NCBI GenBank assembly: GCA_963977005.1
Contig: CAXBMQ010000008.1
Coordinates: 1-64,000 of the forward strand
DNA from: CAXBCP01 sp963977005
GTDB taxonomy: Bacteria; Pseudomonadota; Alphaproteobacteria; MPNO01; UBA830
DNA: 64,000 nt
Direction of reading: 5' to 3'
The notes beneath the pieces were generated by a model that was not told the origin of the DNA, did no database searches, and saw nothing but the letters and a program-made list of their open reading frames with translations. Both the position numbers and the translations under genes were made by a program. How positions within the stretch are numbered: the first letter of the stretch is position 1; each line of letters begins with the position of its first letter. Shown here piece after piece: positions 42,947 to 51,482 of the stretch.

Positions 42947-45900
42947 TTACTCCGCCGGGGCGGTTCCGTCGGCCGGCTTTTCTGCCCGCCGATCCGCCCG
43001 CCAGGCGGCGACGTTCGCGCGCAGCATCAGCAGGGAGGGCGTGACAATCATCGTCAGGATCGTCGCAAAGGCGAGGCCGAACGCGATGGCCGTTGCCAGT
43101 TGCTGCCACCATTGGGTAGACGGGGCGCCGATGGAAACTTCGCGGGTGACGAAGTCGATATTCACCCGGGTGACCATGGGCAGGAGCCCGAAAATCGTTG
43201 TCGCCGTGGTCAGCAATACCGGTCGCAGGCGTTGCGCGCCCGTGCGGATAATCGCCTCCATCGGGGATTTGGCTGTCGCGACGATACGGTCGAAGGTGTC
43301 TATCAGGACGATATTGTTGTTCACGACAATGCCCGCAAGGGCGATGACCCCGATACCGCTCATGACGACCGAAAACGGCTGCTGGATGATCAGAAGGCCC
43401 AGCATCACGCCGACGGTCGACATGATCACCGCGGTCAGGATCAGGAATGCCGAATAGAAGCGGTTGAACTGCGTGACCAGGATAATCGCCATCAGGAACA
43501 GGGCAATCCCGAAGGCTTTGCCGAGGAATGCACTGGCTTTCTTCTGTTCTTCGTCTTCGCCCTTGAACACGATCTGGACGCGCGGGTCGAGCCCGGCCTC
43601 CTTGTCGAGCCAGGCCTCTATTTCTTCAAGCTTCGGGTTCGCGAGAACGCCGGGCAGGAGGTCGGCCTTTACCGTCATGGAGCGCCGCCCGTCGGTTCGC
43701 CGAAGCTCGCTGGTTTCGAGTTTCGGGGTCCGTTTGACGAAGTTGCTGAGCGGCACGAGGCCCTTCGTCGTCTGAAGACGGGTGCTGTCGAGCTGGTTCA
43801 GGGTCCGGTCGTCGGTCGGGTAGCGGATGACGATGTCGATTTCGTCATCGGCGTCGTCCGGCCGGAAGTCCGACACCTTGAGGCCGTTGGTTACAAGCCG
43901 GATGATGTTGCCGATCACGGAAACATCCGCGTCGAACTTGGCGGCCTGCGCACGGTCGACCGCGAGTTCCCATTCGATCCCCGGCACCGGGCGTCCGTCC
44001 TCGATGTCTTTGAGACCCGCCATGGTGTCGAGCTTGGCCCTGATTTTCGCAACCGCCGGCGCGATTGTTTCCGGCGCCCGCGACGTGACCAGCAGGTGTA
44101 TCGGCTTGCCCACCGGCGGGCCGGCTTCTTCCTTGGCGGTCTCGATATGTACGCCCGCCAGATCCTGCGAGCGCGCAACGATATCGGCAAGGATATCATC
44201 GGCCTTGCGGCGCGTGTCCCAGTCGGAAAACTCGATATTGATCGCGCCGATGATATCGGACGGGGCATCGTCGCGCCGCTGCTGCTTGCCCGACAGGATA
44301 TAGATCGCGCGCATCTCGCCCCGTTCGCGCTGCAGCGCCAGAATACGCTGTTCGACCTGGCCCACCAGCTCGGCCTGCTCGTCGACCGACATGTTTCCGC
44401 GGGCAAACACCTTCAGCGCGGCGCGGTCGGGTTCGACCTTGGGAAAAAATTCGAACCCGCGGCCGAAATTGGCATAGAGCATCCACGACGCCACAAGGGC
44501 GATCATGGCCATCGCGACGATCTTTGCCGGATGACGAAGAGCCGCACTCAGGATCTTTACGTAGGCACCGGTCAAACCGCCGGTCTGCGACAGGTCGCCC
44601 GATTCCATGACCGCCATCTGGTCGACCATCCGTTTGTCGACAGCGCCGGGTTTGCCGAACTGCGCACCGAGCGTGGGCACGAAAATCAACGCCATGAACA
44701 GAGAGGCGAGAAGGGTGGCGATCAGCGTGATCGGCAGGAATTTCATGAACTCGCCGACAAGGCCGGGCCAGAACAGGAGCGGCAGGAACGCCGCAAGCGT
44801 TGTCGCTGTCGACGCGATGATGGGCCATGCCATCCGCTTCGCCGCCTCGGTGTATGCTTTCGCCCGGCCGGCACCCTCGATCATCCGCCTGTCGGCATAT
44901 TCCGTGACCACAATCGCGCCGTCGACCAAAAGACCGACGGACAGGATCAGGGCGAACAGGACGACGACGTTGACCGTCAGCCCGAACGCGGACAGCACCA
45001 GGATCCCTGTCAGGAACGATCCCGGAATGGAAATGCCGACGAGCAGGCCGGTCCGGACACCCAGTGCGGCGACGATGATGATCATCACCAGCAGGATTGC
45101 CGACAGAACGTTGTTCTGCAGATCGCGCAGCATGTTGCGAATGTTCTTGGAATCGTCGCTCGAGAACGTGACCGTGATCTGTTCCGGCCAGTTTTTGCGC
45201 TCTTCGGCGACCAGCGCCTTTACCGCATCGACGGTCTGGATGATGTTTTCGCCGGTGCGCTTCTTGACCTCGATCGAAATCGCCGGTTTGCCGTTCAGCC
45301 GGGCGTAAGTGTCGCGGTCTTCGAACGTGCGCCGTACCGAGGCGATATCGCGCACGGTGACAACGGAATCGCCGCTGGTTTTCAACGGCATGTCGAGGAT
45401 GTCGCCGACGTTCTCGAACAGCCCGGGGACCTTGACGGCGAAACTGCCCTTTGCGCCGCGCAGCGAGCCCGCGGCAATCAGCCGGTTCGAGCGGCTGATC
45501 GCTTCGAGAACGATTTTCGGATCGAGACCGTAGGAATCGACCAGCAACGGGTCGATGACGATTTCGACCTGCTCGTCGCGGTCGCCGCCGATGGTGGCCT
45601 CGAGAACGCTCGATATCCCTTCGATCTTTTCCTGAAGGTTCCGGCCGATCCGCAGCAACGCGCGTTCCGGTACTTCGCCGCCGAGCGTGACGATAATGAT
45701 CGGAAACAGGCTGAGATTGACCTCGTTTACACTCGGCTCATCCGCCGTATCCGGCAACTCGGCCTTGGCGACATCGACTTTTTCGCGCACGTCGGCAAGC
45801 GCCAGGTCCGCATCGAAGCCCGCCTCGAATTCCAGAAGCACGTTTGCGCCGCCCAGGTACGCGCTGGAGCGGATTTCCTTGATGCCTTCGATCGATTTGA

Positions 45901-46111
45901 CCTCGGCTTCCATCGGGCGAACCAGCAAACGTTCGGCATCTTCCGGGGAAATGCCCTTGAGTGACATTGATACGTAAATGATCGGCACATTCACGTCGGG
46001 CCGGGCTTCCTTCGGAATGCTCATATAGGACGAAAAACCCGCAACCAGCAGCAGGACGAGAACCGCGATGACGGTTCGCGAGCGCGACAGCGCGGCGTCG
46101 ATGATGCTCAT
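42947..46111 (-). CDS. RND-family efflux transporter permease
   Basis: A 1054-residue inner-membrane protein of AcrB/HAE or heavy-metal RND type. Start at 46111 (MSIIDAALSRSR) overlaps the adaptor gene's stop by four bases; the open frame to 46219 is not used. Hydrophobic segments cluster at the start, near 330-470 and 850-1000, with two large periplasmic loops between. DGAIVVTEYAD and related TM4 acidic region supply proton coupling. It works with the HlyD-type adaptor 46108-47196 and an unlinked TolC. Substrate class uncertain; HAE versus HME cannot be decided with confidence. Confidence 0.93.
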   Translation of the reverse strand: MSIIDAALSRSRTVIAVLVLLLVAGFSSYMSIPKEARPDVNVPIIYVSMSLKGISPEDAERLLVRPMEAEVKSIEGIKEIRSSAYLGGANVLLEFEAGFDADLALADVREKVDVAKAELPDTADEPSVNEVNLSLFPIIIVTLGGEVPERALLRIGRNLQEKIEGISSVLEATIGGDRDEQVEIVIDPLLVDSYGLDPKIVLEAISRSNRLIAAGSLRGAKGSFAVKVPGLFENVGDILDMPLKTSGDSVVTVRDIASVRRTFEDRDTYARLNGKPAISIEVKKRTGENIIQTVDAVKALVAEERKNWPEQITVTFSSDDSKNIRNMLRDLQNNVLSAILLVMIIIVAALGVRTGLLVGISIPGSFLTGILVLSAFGLTVNVVVLFALILSVGLLVDGAIVVTEYADRRMIEGAGRAKAYTEAAKRMAWPIIASTATTLAAFLPLLFWPGLVGEFMKFLPITLIATLLASLFMALIFVPTLGAQFGKPGAVDKRMVDQMAVMESGDLSQTGGLTGAYVKILSAALRHPAKIVAMAMIALVASWMLYANFGRGFEFFPKVEPDRAALKVFARGNMSVDEQAELVGQVEQRILALQRERGEMRAIYILSGKQQRRDDAPSDIIGAINIEFSDWDTRRKADDILADIVARSQDLAGVHIETAKEEAGPPVGKPIHLLVTSRAPETIAPAVAKIRAKLDTMAGLKDIEDGRPVPGIEWELAVDRAQAAKFDADVSVIGNIIRLVTNGLKVSDFRPDDADDEIDIVIRYPTDDRTLNQLDSTRLQTTKGLVPLSNFVKRTPKLETSELRRTDGRRSMTVKADLLPGVLANPKLEEIEAWLDKEAGLDPRVQIVFKGEDEEQKKASAFLGKAFGIALFLMAIILVTQFNRFYSAFLILTAVIMSTVGVMLGLLIIQQPFSVVMSGIGVIALAGIVVNNNIVLIDTFDRIVATAKSPMEAIIRTGAQRLRPVLLTTATTIFGLLPMVTRVNIDFVTREVSIGAPSTQWWQQLATAIAFGLAFATILTMIVTPSLLMLRANVAAWRADRRAEKPADGTAPAE

Positions 46112-47196
46112 GACCCGGTTACGGCCGCTTCGTCGACAGCGCGGACTTTTTGTCCTGCCCGGACATATTCGTGTCCGACCGTGATCAGCCGTTCGCCGTC
46201 GACAAGCCCGGAAACCCAAAGGCCTTCCGGGGATTCCGATAGGATGGCGACCGGTTTGAAGCGGACGGTATCCGCCGGGTCGACGATACGAACGCCGATG
46301 CGCCCGTCATCCGCCAGCGTTAGGACCGCCGGGGACAGCACATGGGCGCGGATCGGGGGCAGGGGAAGGGCGAGTTTGCCGGTCAGACCCGCACGGATAC
46401 GGTGATCCGGGTTGGGAATTTCAAGCTCGATCCTGAACGACCGGGTATCCGGGTCAGCGACGGAGGCGATAAAGCGGATGGTTCCTTCGGCCACGTTGCC
46501 GTCGATAAACGTGACCTTTCCCGGCTCGCCGATCCGGATCGCGCCGATGTCGCGTTCGGACGCGGAACCGACCGCGAGCACCGGGTCGAGGTCGACGATC
46601 GAGGCGATGCTGTCGCCCGCCTTCACATAGTCGCCTTTCTCGACGTAGCGGGTTTCGAGAACCCCACGGAACGGCGCCTTGATCGTGGTTCGGGACAGGT
46701 CTATCCGCATCGATTCGACCCGTGCCCGTGCGGCATCGAGCTGGGCGCGTGCCTCGGCCAGTTTGGTGCCGGATCGAAATCCCTTCTTGGCCAGTTCCGT
46801 CGCCGCCCGGTATTCGATTTCACGCTGTTTCACCAGTGCCGTCGCCTCGGAAAGCAGTGCCTTTCTGTCCTCGACGCCCTGGCGTGCGATGACATCGCCG
46901 GTCTCGACAATGCGTCCTTCGACGGCGGGCACGTCGGTGACCGGCCCTGCCGTTTCGGCGCGGAGCGTTACCTTGCGGGATTCTTCTGTCCGCCCGTTCA
47001 CGATCAGCGCGTCCTGCTTGACGCGGGCTTTCAGCGTCCGGACCCGGACCGCCGCGAGCGGTTTTTCGGCCTCGGTCTGCGCCGTCGACGTGCCGTTTGC
47101 CGCAGCGCGTTTGTCTGTGTTTCCGAACTGACCGGACAATATCCAAGCGGTTGCGCCGATCGCGAGCGTGCCTGCGACGATAATCGAGGTCCTCAT
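46108..47196 (-). CDS. RND efflux periplasmic adaptor (HlyD/MFP family)
   Basis: A 362-residue adaptor with an N-terminal signal anchor, a lipoyl-like hairpin domain (TAGPVTDVPAVEGRIVETGD... TIKAPFRGVLETRYVEKGDYVKAGD), a coiled-coil hairpin between (about 110-160) and beta-barrel domains afterwards. It links the permease to the outer-membrane channel. Four-base overlaps with the PadR gene and the permease gene show one operon. Confidence 0.92.
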   Translation of the reverse strand: MRTSIIVAGTLAIGATAWILSGQFGNTDKRAAANGTSTAQTEAEKPLAAVRVRTLKARVKQDALIVNGRTEESRKVTLRAETAGPVTDVPAVEGRIVETGDVIARQGVEDRKALLSEATALVKQREIEYRAATELAKKGFRSGTKLAEARAQLDAARARVESMRIDLSRTTIKAPFRGVLETRYVEKGDYVKAGDSIASIVDLDPVLAVGSASERDIGAIRIGEPGKVTFIDGNVAEGTIRFIASVADPDTRSFRIELEIPNPDHRIRAGLTGKLALPLPPIRAHVLSPAVLTLADDGRIGVRIVDPADTVRFKPVAILSESPEGLWVSGLVDGERLITVGHEYVRAGQKVRAVDEAAVTGS

Positions 47197-47819
47197 GTCT
47201 TTACTTTCTGTGCATTCTGCGACGGCATTGCAGGCGTCTCGCCCCCTGTTTCACGGGCGGCCGCCGGATGGCCTGCATCGCGGTTCTCCGGAATCTCGTT
47301 GCGCAGCGCGGCACCGACCAGTTCGTGCCTGTGGCTGTCCAGGTAATCGGCGGCCGCTTTATAGACCGTCATGGCATATCCGAGCGAAAACGCTTCGCCG
47401 CCGGGCATGTCGGCATTGCGGCATTCTTCCATTTCGCTCAGTCGCTGGTGCAGCATGTCGACGCGCTGGGCGATCAGCCGGTCTACGTCCCGTGCAGGCA
47501 GTAACTGGCCGAAGAACATCATAAAAAGGAAATCGGACCGCAGGCGGTCCGGGGCGGGCGATTCTTCCAGTGCCCGCAGGAAGGCATGTCGGCCATCCGC
47601 GGTGATGGAATACACTTTCTTCGCGGGTTTGCCATCCTGCAGAACTTCCCTTACCGAGATAAGGCTCTCGTTCTTGAGTGCATTGAGCGCCGGATATATC
47701 GAACCGAAACCCGCGGCGTAGAAGTAGGAGAACGGGCCTTCCTCGCATTGTTTCTTGATTTCGTATCCCGTCGCCTCGCCACGGGACAGGATACCGAGGC
47801 AGAGTGTTTTTACATCCAT
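47193..47819 (-). CDS. PadR family transcriptional regulator
   Basis: A 208-residue regulator. The winged helix (about 1-85) opens MDVKTLCLGILSRGEATGYEI and has FSYFYAAGFGSIYPALNALKN and the wing ITADGRHAFLRAL, typical of PadR. A C-terminal helical domain of Vir/PadR-C type follows. It overlaps the adaptor gene and probably represses its own efflux operon until it binds a toxic ligand. The start at 47819 matches the family N-terminus; the longer frame to 47912 does not. Confidence 0.9.
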   Translation of the reverse strand: MDVKTLCLGILSRGEATGYEIKKQCEEGPFSYFYAAGFGSIYPALNALKNESLISVREVLQDGKPAKKVYSITADGRHAFLRALEESPAPDRLRSDFLFMMFFGQLLPARDVDRLIAQRVDMLHQRLSEMEECRNADMPGGEAFSLGYAMTVYKAAADYLDSHRHELVGAALRNEIPENRDAGHPAAARETGGETPAMPSQNAQKVKT

Positions 47820-47848
47820 CGCGTCTATCGCCTTTGAACTTATTACTG

Positions 47849-47869
47849 ATATATGACGGTTCGATATAT
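47849..47869. promoter_or_regulatory. Candidate PadR operator
   Basis: Two ATATAT elements (47849-47854 and 47864-47869) separated by nine bases, 30-50 bases upstream of the PadR start, form a symmetric, AT-rich site. The region also looks like the promoter. Binding is inferred from position. Confidence 0.35.
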
Positions 47870-47931
47870 TGTGATGTATATTCTCCCTGTGGATTTTCAA
47901 GTCGTAATTCATCGGGAAACAGACTTTAGGT

Positions 47932-47998
47932 CGTCGGGCGGTCGCCCGTCACTGCAGGGGGGCGACAGCGCGGCCGGGCCGCGCGCCCTCGCCCGACG
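47932..47998. other. Predicted three-way-junction structure
   Basis: Part of the 673-base gap 47820-48492. An outer 9-bp stem (CGTCGGGCG 47932-47940 with CGCCCGACG 47990-47998) encloses two perfect hairpins: GTCGCCC/GGGCGAC (47941-47947 with 47960-47966) and GCGCGGCC/GGCCGCGC (47968-47975 with 47977-47984). The outer stem touches the first hairpin directly. It could act as RNA on either strand or as a DNA cruciform. No family recognised. Confidence 0.6.
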
Positions 47999-48251
47999 GC
48001 GCTGGCGAACAATCAGGCTTGGTTAGTGTCGGTATATTTTACAAATTTGGTTTTGGCGTCATCGTTAACGAACGCTAATGTGTTGAAACAACACCGATTC
48101 ACGGGAATGGCACAAAAATTGCATACAAATATTCGTGATTGATTGTCGATAGGCATGTTATCCGGTCGACCGGGATTGTTCTCTGAGATGGGCGTAATCG
48201 TCGGGATCGGGCGTGTAATGCCAGTTGGCCGCGTTGGAATAGTGTTGAGAA

Positions 48252-48438
48252 CCAAAACAGGCAATGCCTACCCTGCCTGTTTGGGTGGTTGCGTTACATT
48301 CGCTTTGCGGATGCAGCGCGACTGATGGGTTACCGGATGCCTACCCCCGGTAATTCGTCACGCGGACTGTCTGACGCCTACCCCGGACAGTCAGCAAAAA
48401 GGCGGCGGTTCAGCGTATCCGGACCGCCGCCGCTTTTT
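48252..48438 (+). ncRNA. Candidate sRNA with three repeated GCCTACCC loops and a terminator
   Basis: Three hairpins in a row expose the same loop sequence. Hairpin A (48252-48284) and hairpin B (48327-48356) both carry the 10-nt loop ATGCCTACCC; hairpin C (48365-48392) has GACGCCTACCCC. Stems are unrelated in sequence but all perfect or near-perfect, so pairing is preserved while loops are kept. A 9-bp hairpin with T5 (48401-48438) ends it. Such C-rich loops can pair with ribosome-binding sites, as in the CcsR/cuckoo RNAs of alphaproteobacteria, whose loop is CCUCCUCCC. The 5' end and promoter were not found; 48013-48264 shows only a low-quality open frame. Confidence 0.66.
48396..48438 (+). 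terminator. Bidirectional Rho-independent terminator
   Basis: A 9-bp stem GGCGGCGGT/ACCGCCGCC (48401-48409 with 48423-48431), 13-nt loop, T5 at 48434-48438 on the + strand and A5 at 48396-48400, which is T5 on the - strand. It can end both the + strand sRNA and the convergent oxidoreductase gene that ends at 48493. Confidence 0.88.
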
Positions 48439-48492
48439 CTCCGATATCCGATAAACGTGAAGGCCGAACGAAGGGCGTTGTCGATTTCGCTT

Positions 48493-49161
48493 TTAAGGAG
48501 TCTCTTTCACGCTTGTCGGAGGCCCCGCCGGCAGGTGCTCAATAACCTTGTGCGCCGCACGATCAATTTTCGTCACAAAGCGATCGAGGCGTCGCTGATC
48601 GAGCGCCAGCGAACTATGGACGCTGAGCATCTCGAAACGTGCGTTGGGGGCGCAGGCCCGGATGATCGCCCATTTAAGTATCCGGTTCAGTGGGCGGCGC
48701 AAAACCAGGCGGTTCACCCACCACGGGGAGCCGAGCGTGGTGATCGCGAGACAATGCTGCAATCCGTCGAGTTTCGGGGTGATGCGCCCGCCTGCTTTGG
48801 CGGGTGGCGCGAAAGCGACGCCCGGCGCCCAGACCCGGTCGAACCATCCTTTCAGCAGCGCCGGCATTCCGAACCACCATGTCGGAAAAACCAGCACGAG
48901 AATTTCCGCGCGTTGGAGGGCGGCAATTTCCGTGGCCACAGCGGAGGCGTCGAACTGGCCCGCGTGGTAGCCGGCGCGTTCGGCGGCGGAGAGGGGGGCG
49001 ACGAAACCCGCTTCGTACAGGTCGAGATGCTCGATCTCTACCGGGGCATCCGCGAAGGCCTGTTTGACCCGGTCAACGAGATGGTTGCACAGGCTGTCGG
49101 CAAGGGGGTGGCAGGACACCAGAAGGCAGCGCCGCATGCCGTTCGATGGGGCTTTACTCAT
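48493..49161 (-). CDS. NAD(P)H-dependent oxidoreductase (flavodoxin-like fold)
   Basis: A 222-residue protein of the NQO1/MdaB-type flavodoxin fold. VFPTWWFGMPALLKGWFDRVW near 94-114 is the family's quinone/flavin pocket signature, and LVSCHPLADSLCNHL near 15-30 holds the phosphate site. It reduces quinones or nitro compounds with two electrons. AAGGA precedes the ATG at 49161, which is chosen over a TTG at 49167. Downstream it ends at the bidirectional terminator. Confidence 0.88.
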   Translation of the reverse strand: MSKAPSNGMRRCLLVSCHPLADSLCNHLVDRVKQAFADAPVEIEHLDLYEAGFVAPLSAAERAGYHAGQFDASAVATEIAALQRAEILVLVFPTWWFGMPALLKGWFDRVWAPGVAFAPPAKAGGRITPKLDGLQHCLAITTLGSPWWVNRLVLRRPLNRILKWAIIRACAPNARFEMLSVHSSLALDQRRLDRFVTKIDRAAHKVIEHLPAGPPTSVKETP

Positions 49162-49269
49162 GGACAATCCTTGTTTTGCCGGCTGTCGGGCACCGGGCCG
49201 AACTGTTCGGAAGTATGCCGGCTATTCCCGTTCGCATCGATATGCCGCTGGACAGGTGGCGGGGGAATT

Positions 49270-49343
49270 TGGCTGGGGAACCTGGATTCGAACCAGGACT
49301 AAGCGGGTCAGAGCCACTCGTTCTACCGTTAAACTATTCCCCA
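49270..49343 (-). tRNA. tRNA-Gln (CTG)
   Basis: A complete cloverleaf on the - strand: acceptor stem T1-A72 with discriminator G73 and an encoded CCA (49270-49272), D-arm, anticodon stem AGTGG/CCGCT, loop CTCTGAC with anticodon CTG, T-arm CCTGG-TTCGAAT-CCAGG. The weak T1-A72 pair and G73 are glutamine identity marks. It reads CAG codons. Confidence 0.96.
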
Positions 49344-49556
49344 ACGGCGGGACCTGAAATCGTCCCTCTGGCAACCGGCGCGGTTTCTAGCATACGCCGG
49401 CGGCGATGAGAAGCGACTATGCTTACGAATGTTTCGTTCGCCGGTCCGCGACAAAAACTGCTTCGCAGGCCCATAATTCGTGGATATAGTTTAAAAACTA
49501 GGAAACATCCAAGCATGCGCAGACCTGCCCGGGGTTAAGCGCAATGGAGAGGAAGC

Positions 49557-50630
49557 GTGCCGGCAATGCCGCCGCATAAAAAAAATAGCCGGGCGGATGG
49601 ACGAAGCAGGGCCGGCCGCAGAAACGGACCCGGCCGCAACCAACGTGTGTTCGCGGCGCTGGATTTGGGAACCAACAACTGCCGGTTGTTGATTGCTCAT
49701 CCGACTCGTCATGGTTTTCGCGTTATCGACGGCTTTTCGCGCATCGTGCGCCTGGGCGAAGGCGTCAGTGCGGCTGGAACGCTGTCCGAAAAGGCAATCG
49801 ACCGGACCGTCGAAGCGCTCAAGATCTGTGCCAAGAAGATGGGCCGGCGGCGCGTTTCGGAATCGCGTTGCGTCGCGACACAGGCGGCGCGTTCTGCCGG
49901 GAACAGCGCGTATTTCGTTGAACGGGTGAGAGAAGAAGCGGGGATCGACCTGGAGGTCATCAGTTCGCGCGAGGAGGCCGAACTGACGCTGACGGGGTGT
50001 TTTTCGCTGCTCGACCCGGCTCACGATCACGCGCTGATGTTCGATGTGGGCGGCGGCAGCGCCGAATTCGTCTGGGCGCGAATCCTGCCCGATGGCGGCG
50101 CGCAGGTCGACGGCTGGACGTCTTTGCCCTGCGGCGTGGTCACGCTGACCGAACAGCACGGCGGTAACGATTTTTCGCCCGTCGAGTATGAAAACCTGGT
50201 GTCCCGGGTGGTCGGGATGCTGGAGTCGTTCGATCGGCAGCATGGTATCTCGCGACATATTGCCGAGGGCAAAGTCCAGATGGTGGGTACCGCCGGAACC
50301 GTGACAACGATCGCCGGCGTCGATATGCGCCTGCCGCGCTACAACAGGTCCATGGTCGACGGGGCCTGGTTGTCTTTCGAGGCCGTGGCCCGGATCAGCG
50401 GCGAACTTTCCGGCCAGAATTACGATCAGCGGGCGGCGCATCCGTGTATCGGCCACAACCGGGCGGACCTCGTCGTGGCCGGGTGTGCCGTTCTTGAAGC
50501 TGTGTGCCGGCTCTGGCCGGCCGGCCGGCTACGTGTTGCCGACCGCGGCGTGCGCGAGGGCATTCTCAGCGTCATGGCCGGTCAGCCGCAGGCATCGTGC
50601 ACCGCCGCTACTGCGTCGGCTGCGGAATAG
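49557..50630 (+). CDS. Ppx/GppA family phosphatase
   Basis: A 357-residue exopolyphosphatase/guanosine pentaphosphatase-type protein. ALDLGTNNCRLLIA near 34-47 and DVGGGSAEFVWA near 165-176 are the two phosphate-binding loops of the actin-like fold, and MVGTAGTVTTIAGV near 245-258 is the third. It trims inorganic polyphosphate or converts pppGpp to ppGpp. A GTG at 49557 with GGAGAGGAAGC upstream is used; ATG at 49566 is possible. The N-terminal 30 residues are basic and low-complexity. rlmE follows 7 bases later. Confidence 0.92.
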   Translation: MPAMPPHKKNSRADGRSRAGRRNGPGRNQRVFAALDLGTNNCRLLIAHPTRHGFRVIDGFSRIVRLGEGVSAAGTLSEKAIDRTVEALKICAKKMGRRRVSESRCVATQAARSAGNSAYFVERVREEAGIDLEVISSREEAELTLTGCFSLLDPAHDHALMFDVGGGSAEFVWARILPDGGAQVDGWTSLPCGVVTLTEQHGGNDFSPVEYENLVSRVVGMLESFDRQHGISRHIAEGKVQMVGTAGTVTTIAGVDMRLPRYNRSMVDGAWLSFEAVARISGELSGQNYDQRAAHPCIGHNRADLVVAGCAVLEAVCRLWPAGRLRVADRGVREGILSVMAGQPQASCTAATASAAE

Positions 50631-50637
50631 ATCCGGC

Positions 50638-51396
50638 ATGGCACGTAAATCCGGCGGCCGCGGCGGGGGGAGAGGGAGTTCTTCCGGTGGAAAATCTTCC
50701 GGGCGCCAGTCGTCGGGACGGGGCCTGACCGGGCGGAACATGCGTGTCCGCGTCAAGACGGCGCGCGGGCGGACGGCGTCGTCGACCCGCTGGCTCGACC
50801 GGCAGCTGAACGACCCGTACGTGCATGAAGCCCGCAAACAGGGCCTGCGATCCCGGGCGGCCTTCAAACTCGTCCAGCTGGACGATCAGTACAGCCTGTT
50901 GCGGCGCGGCCAGAAGGTGATCGACCTCGGGGCCGCCCCCGGTGGCTGGACCCAGATCGCGGTCGAACGCGTGCAGCCCGGAGAGGGCGGCGGCATCGTC
51001 GTCGCGGTCGATATCCAGGAAATGGAAGCCCTTGGGGGTGCGGAAGTCATGTGCCTCGACATCAGCCTGCCCGAAGCCCCGGCGCGGATGATGGAAGCGC
51101 TCGGCGGCCGCGCCGATGTGGTCCTCAGCGATATGGCGGCGCCCGTTACCGGCCACAAATCGACCGACCACCTGCGCACGATGGCGCTGTGCGAAGAGGC
51201 CCATGCTTTTGCCTGCGAAGCGCTCGTCAAGGGTGGAACCCTGGTAATGAAAGCCTTCGCCGGGGGCGCGCATGGCGAATTGATGACCACGATCAATCGC
51301 AGTTTCGACAAGGTCCGCACGGTCAAACCCGATGCATCGCGGCCCGAAAGTCCGGAAACATATATCGTCGCCACCGGGTTTCGCGGAGAGCCGTAA
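50638..51396 (+). CDS. rlmE: 23S rRNA (uridine-2'-O)-methyltransferase RlmE/FtsJ
   Basis: A 252-residue Rossmann methyltransferase. SAM motif I DLGAAPGGW at 96-104, the catalytic K-D-K-E set with K77 (AAFKLVQ), SDMAAP near 158-163 and VMKAFAGG near 202-209. It methylates U2552 of 23S rRNA, late in 50S assembly. A 40-residue Gly/Ser/Arg tail precedes the fold, unlike E. coli RrmJ, and might help bind RNA. The start at 50638 is favoured by that tail's continuity. It is coupled with ppx and followed by guaB. Confidence 0.93.
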   Translation: MARKSGGRGGGRGSSSGGKSSGRQSSGRGLTGRNMRVRVKTARGRTASSTRWLDRQLNDPYVHEARKQGLRSRAAFKLVQLDDQYSLLRRGQKVIDLGAAPGGWTQIAVERVQPGEGGGIVVAVDIQEMEALGGAEVMCLDISLPEAPARMMEALGGRADVVLSDMAAPVTGHKSTDHLRTMALCEEAHAFACEALVKGGTLVMKAFAGGAHGELMTTINRSFDKVRTVKPDASRPESPETYIVATGFRGEP

Positions 51397-51482
51397 CTTT
51401 TCCGGGCAGACTGTTCCATTCCGTTTGGGATTCGAGGGGGCGATGTGTATATTTCGGCGTCACTCCAATAGCAGGCTGTGAC

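Noticed and set aside
42938..45964. A 1008-codon open frame on the + strand antisense to the RND permease
   Set aside because: Composition is shadow-like (His/Arg/Asp-rich, many HDDH-type runs) and the opposite strand encodes a clear transporter.
48065..48079. TTAACGAACGCTAAT as a CtrA box
   Set aside because: Only one full half-site (TAAT instead of TTAA) and no gene start in a suitable position; left out.
48013..48264. An 83-codon - strand frame in the structured gap
   Set aside because: No ribosome site, low-complexity Pro/Thr start, and it overlaps the sRNA hairpins.
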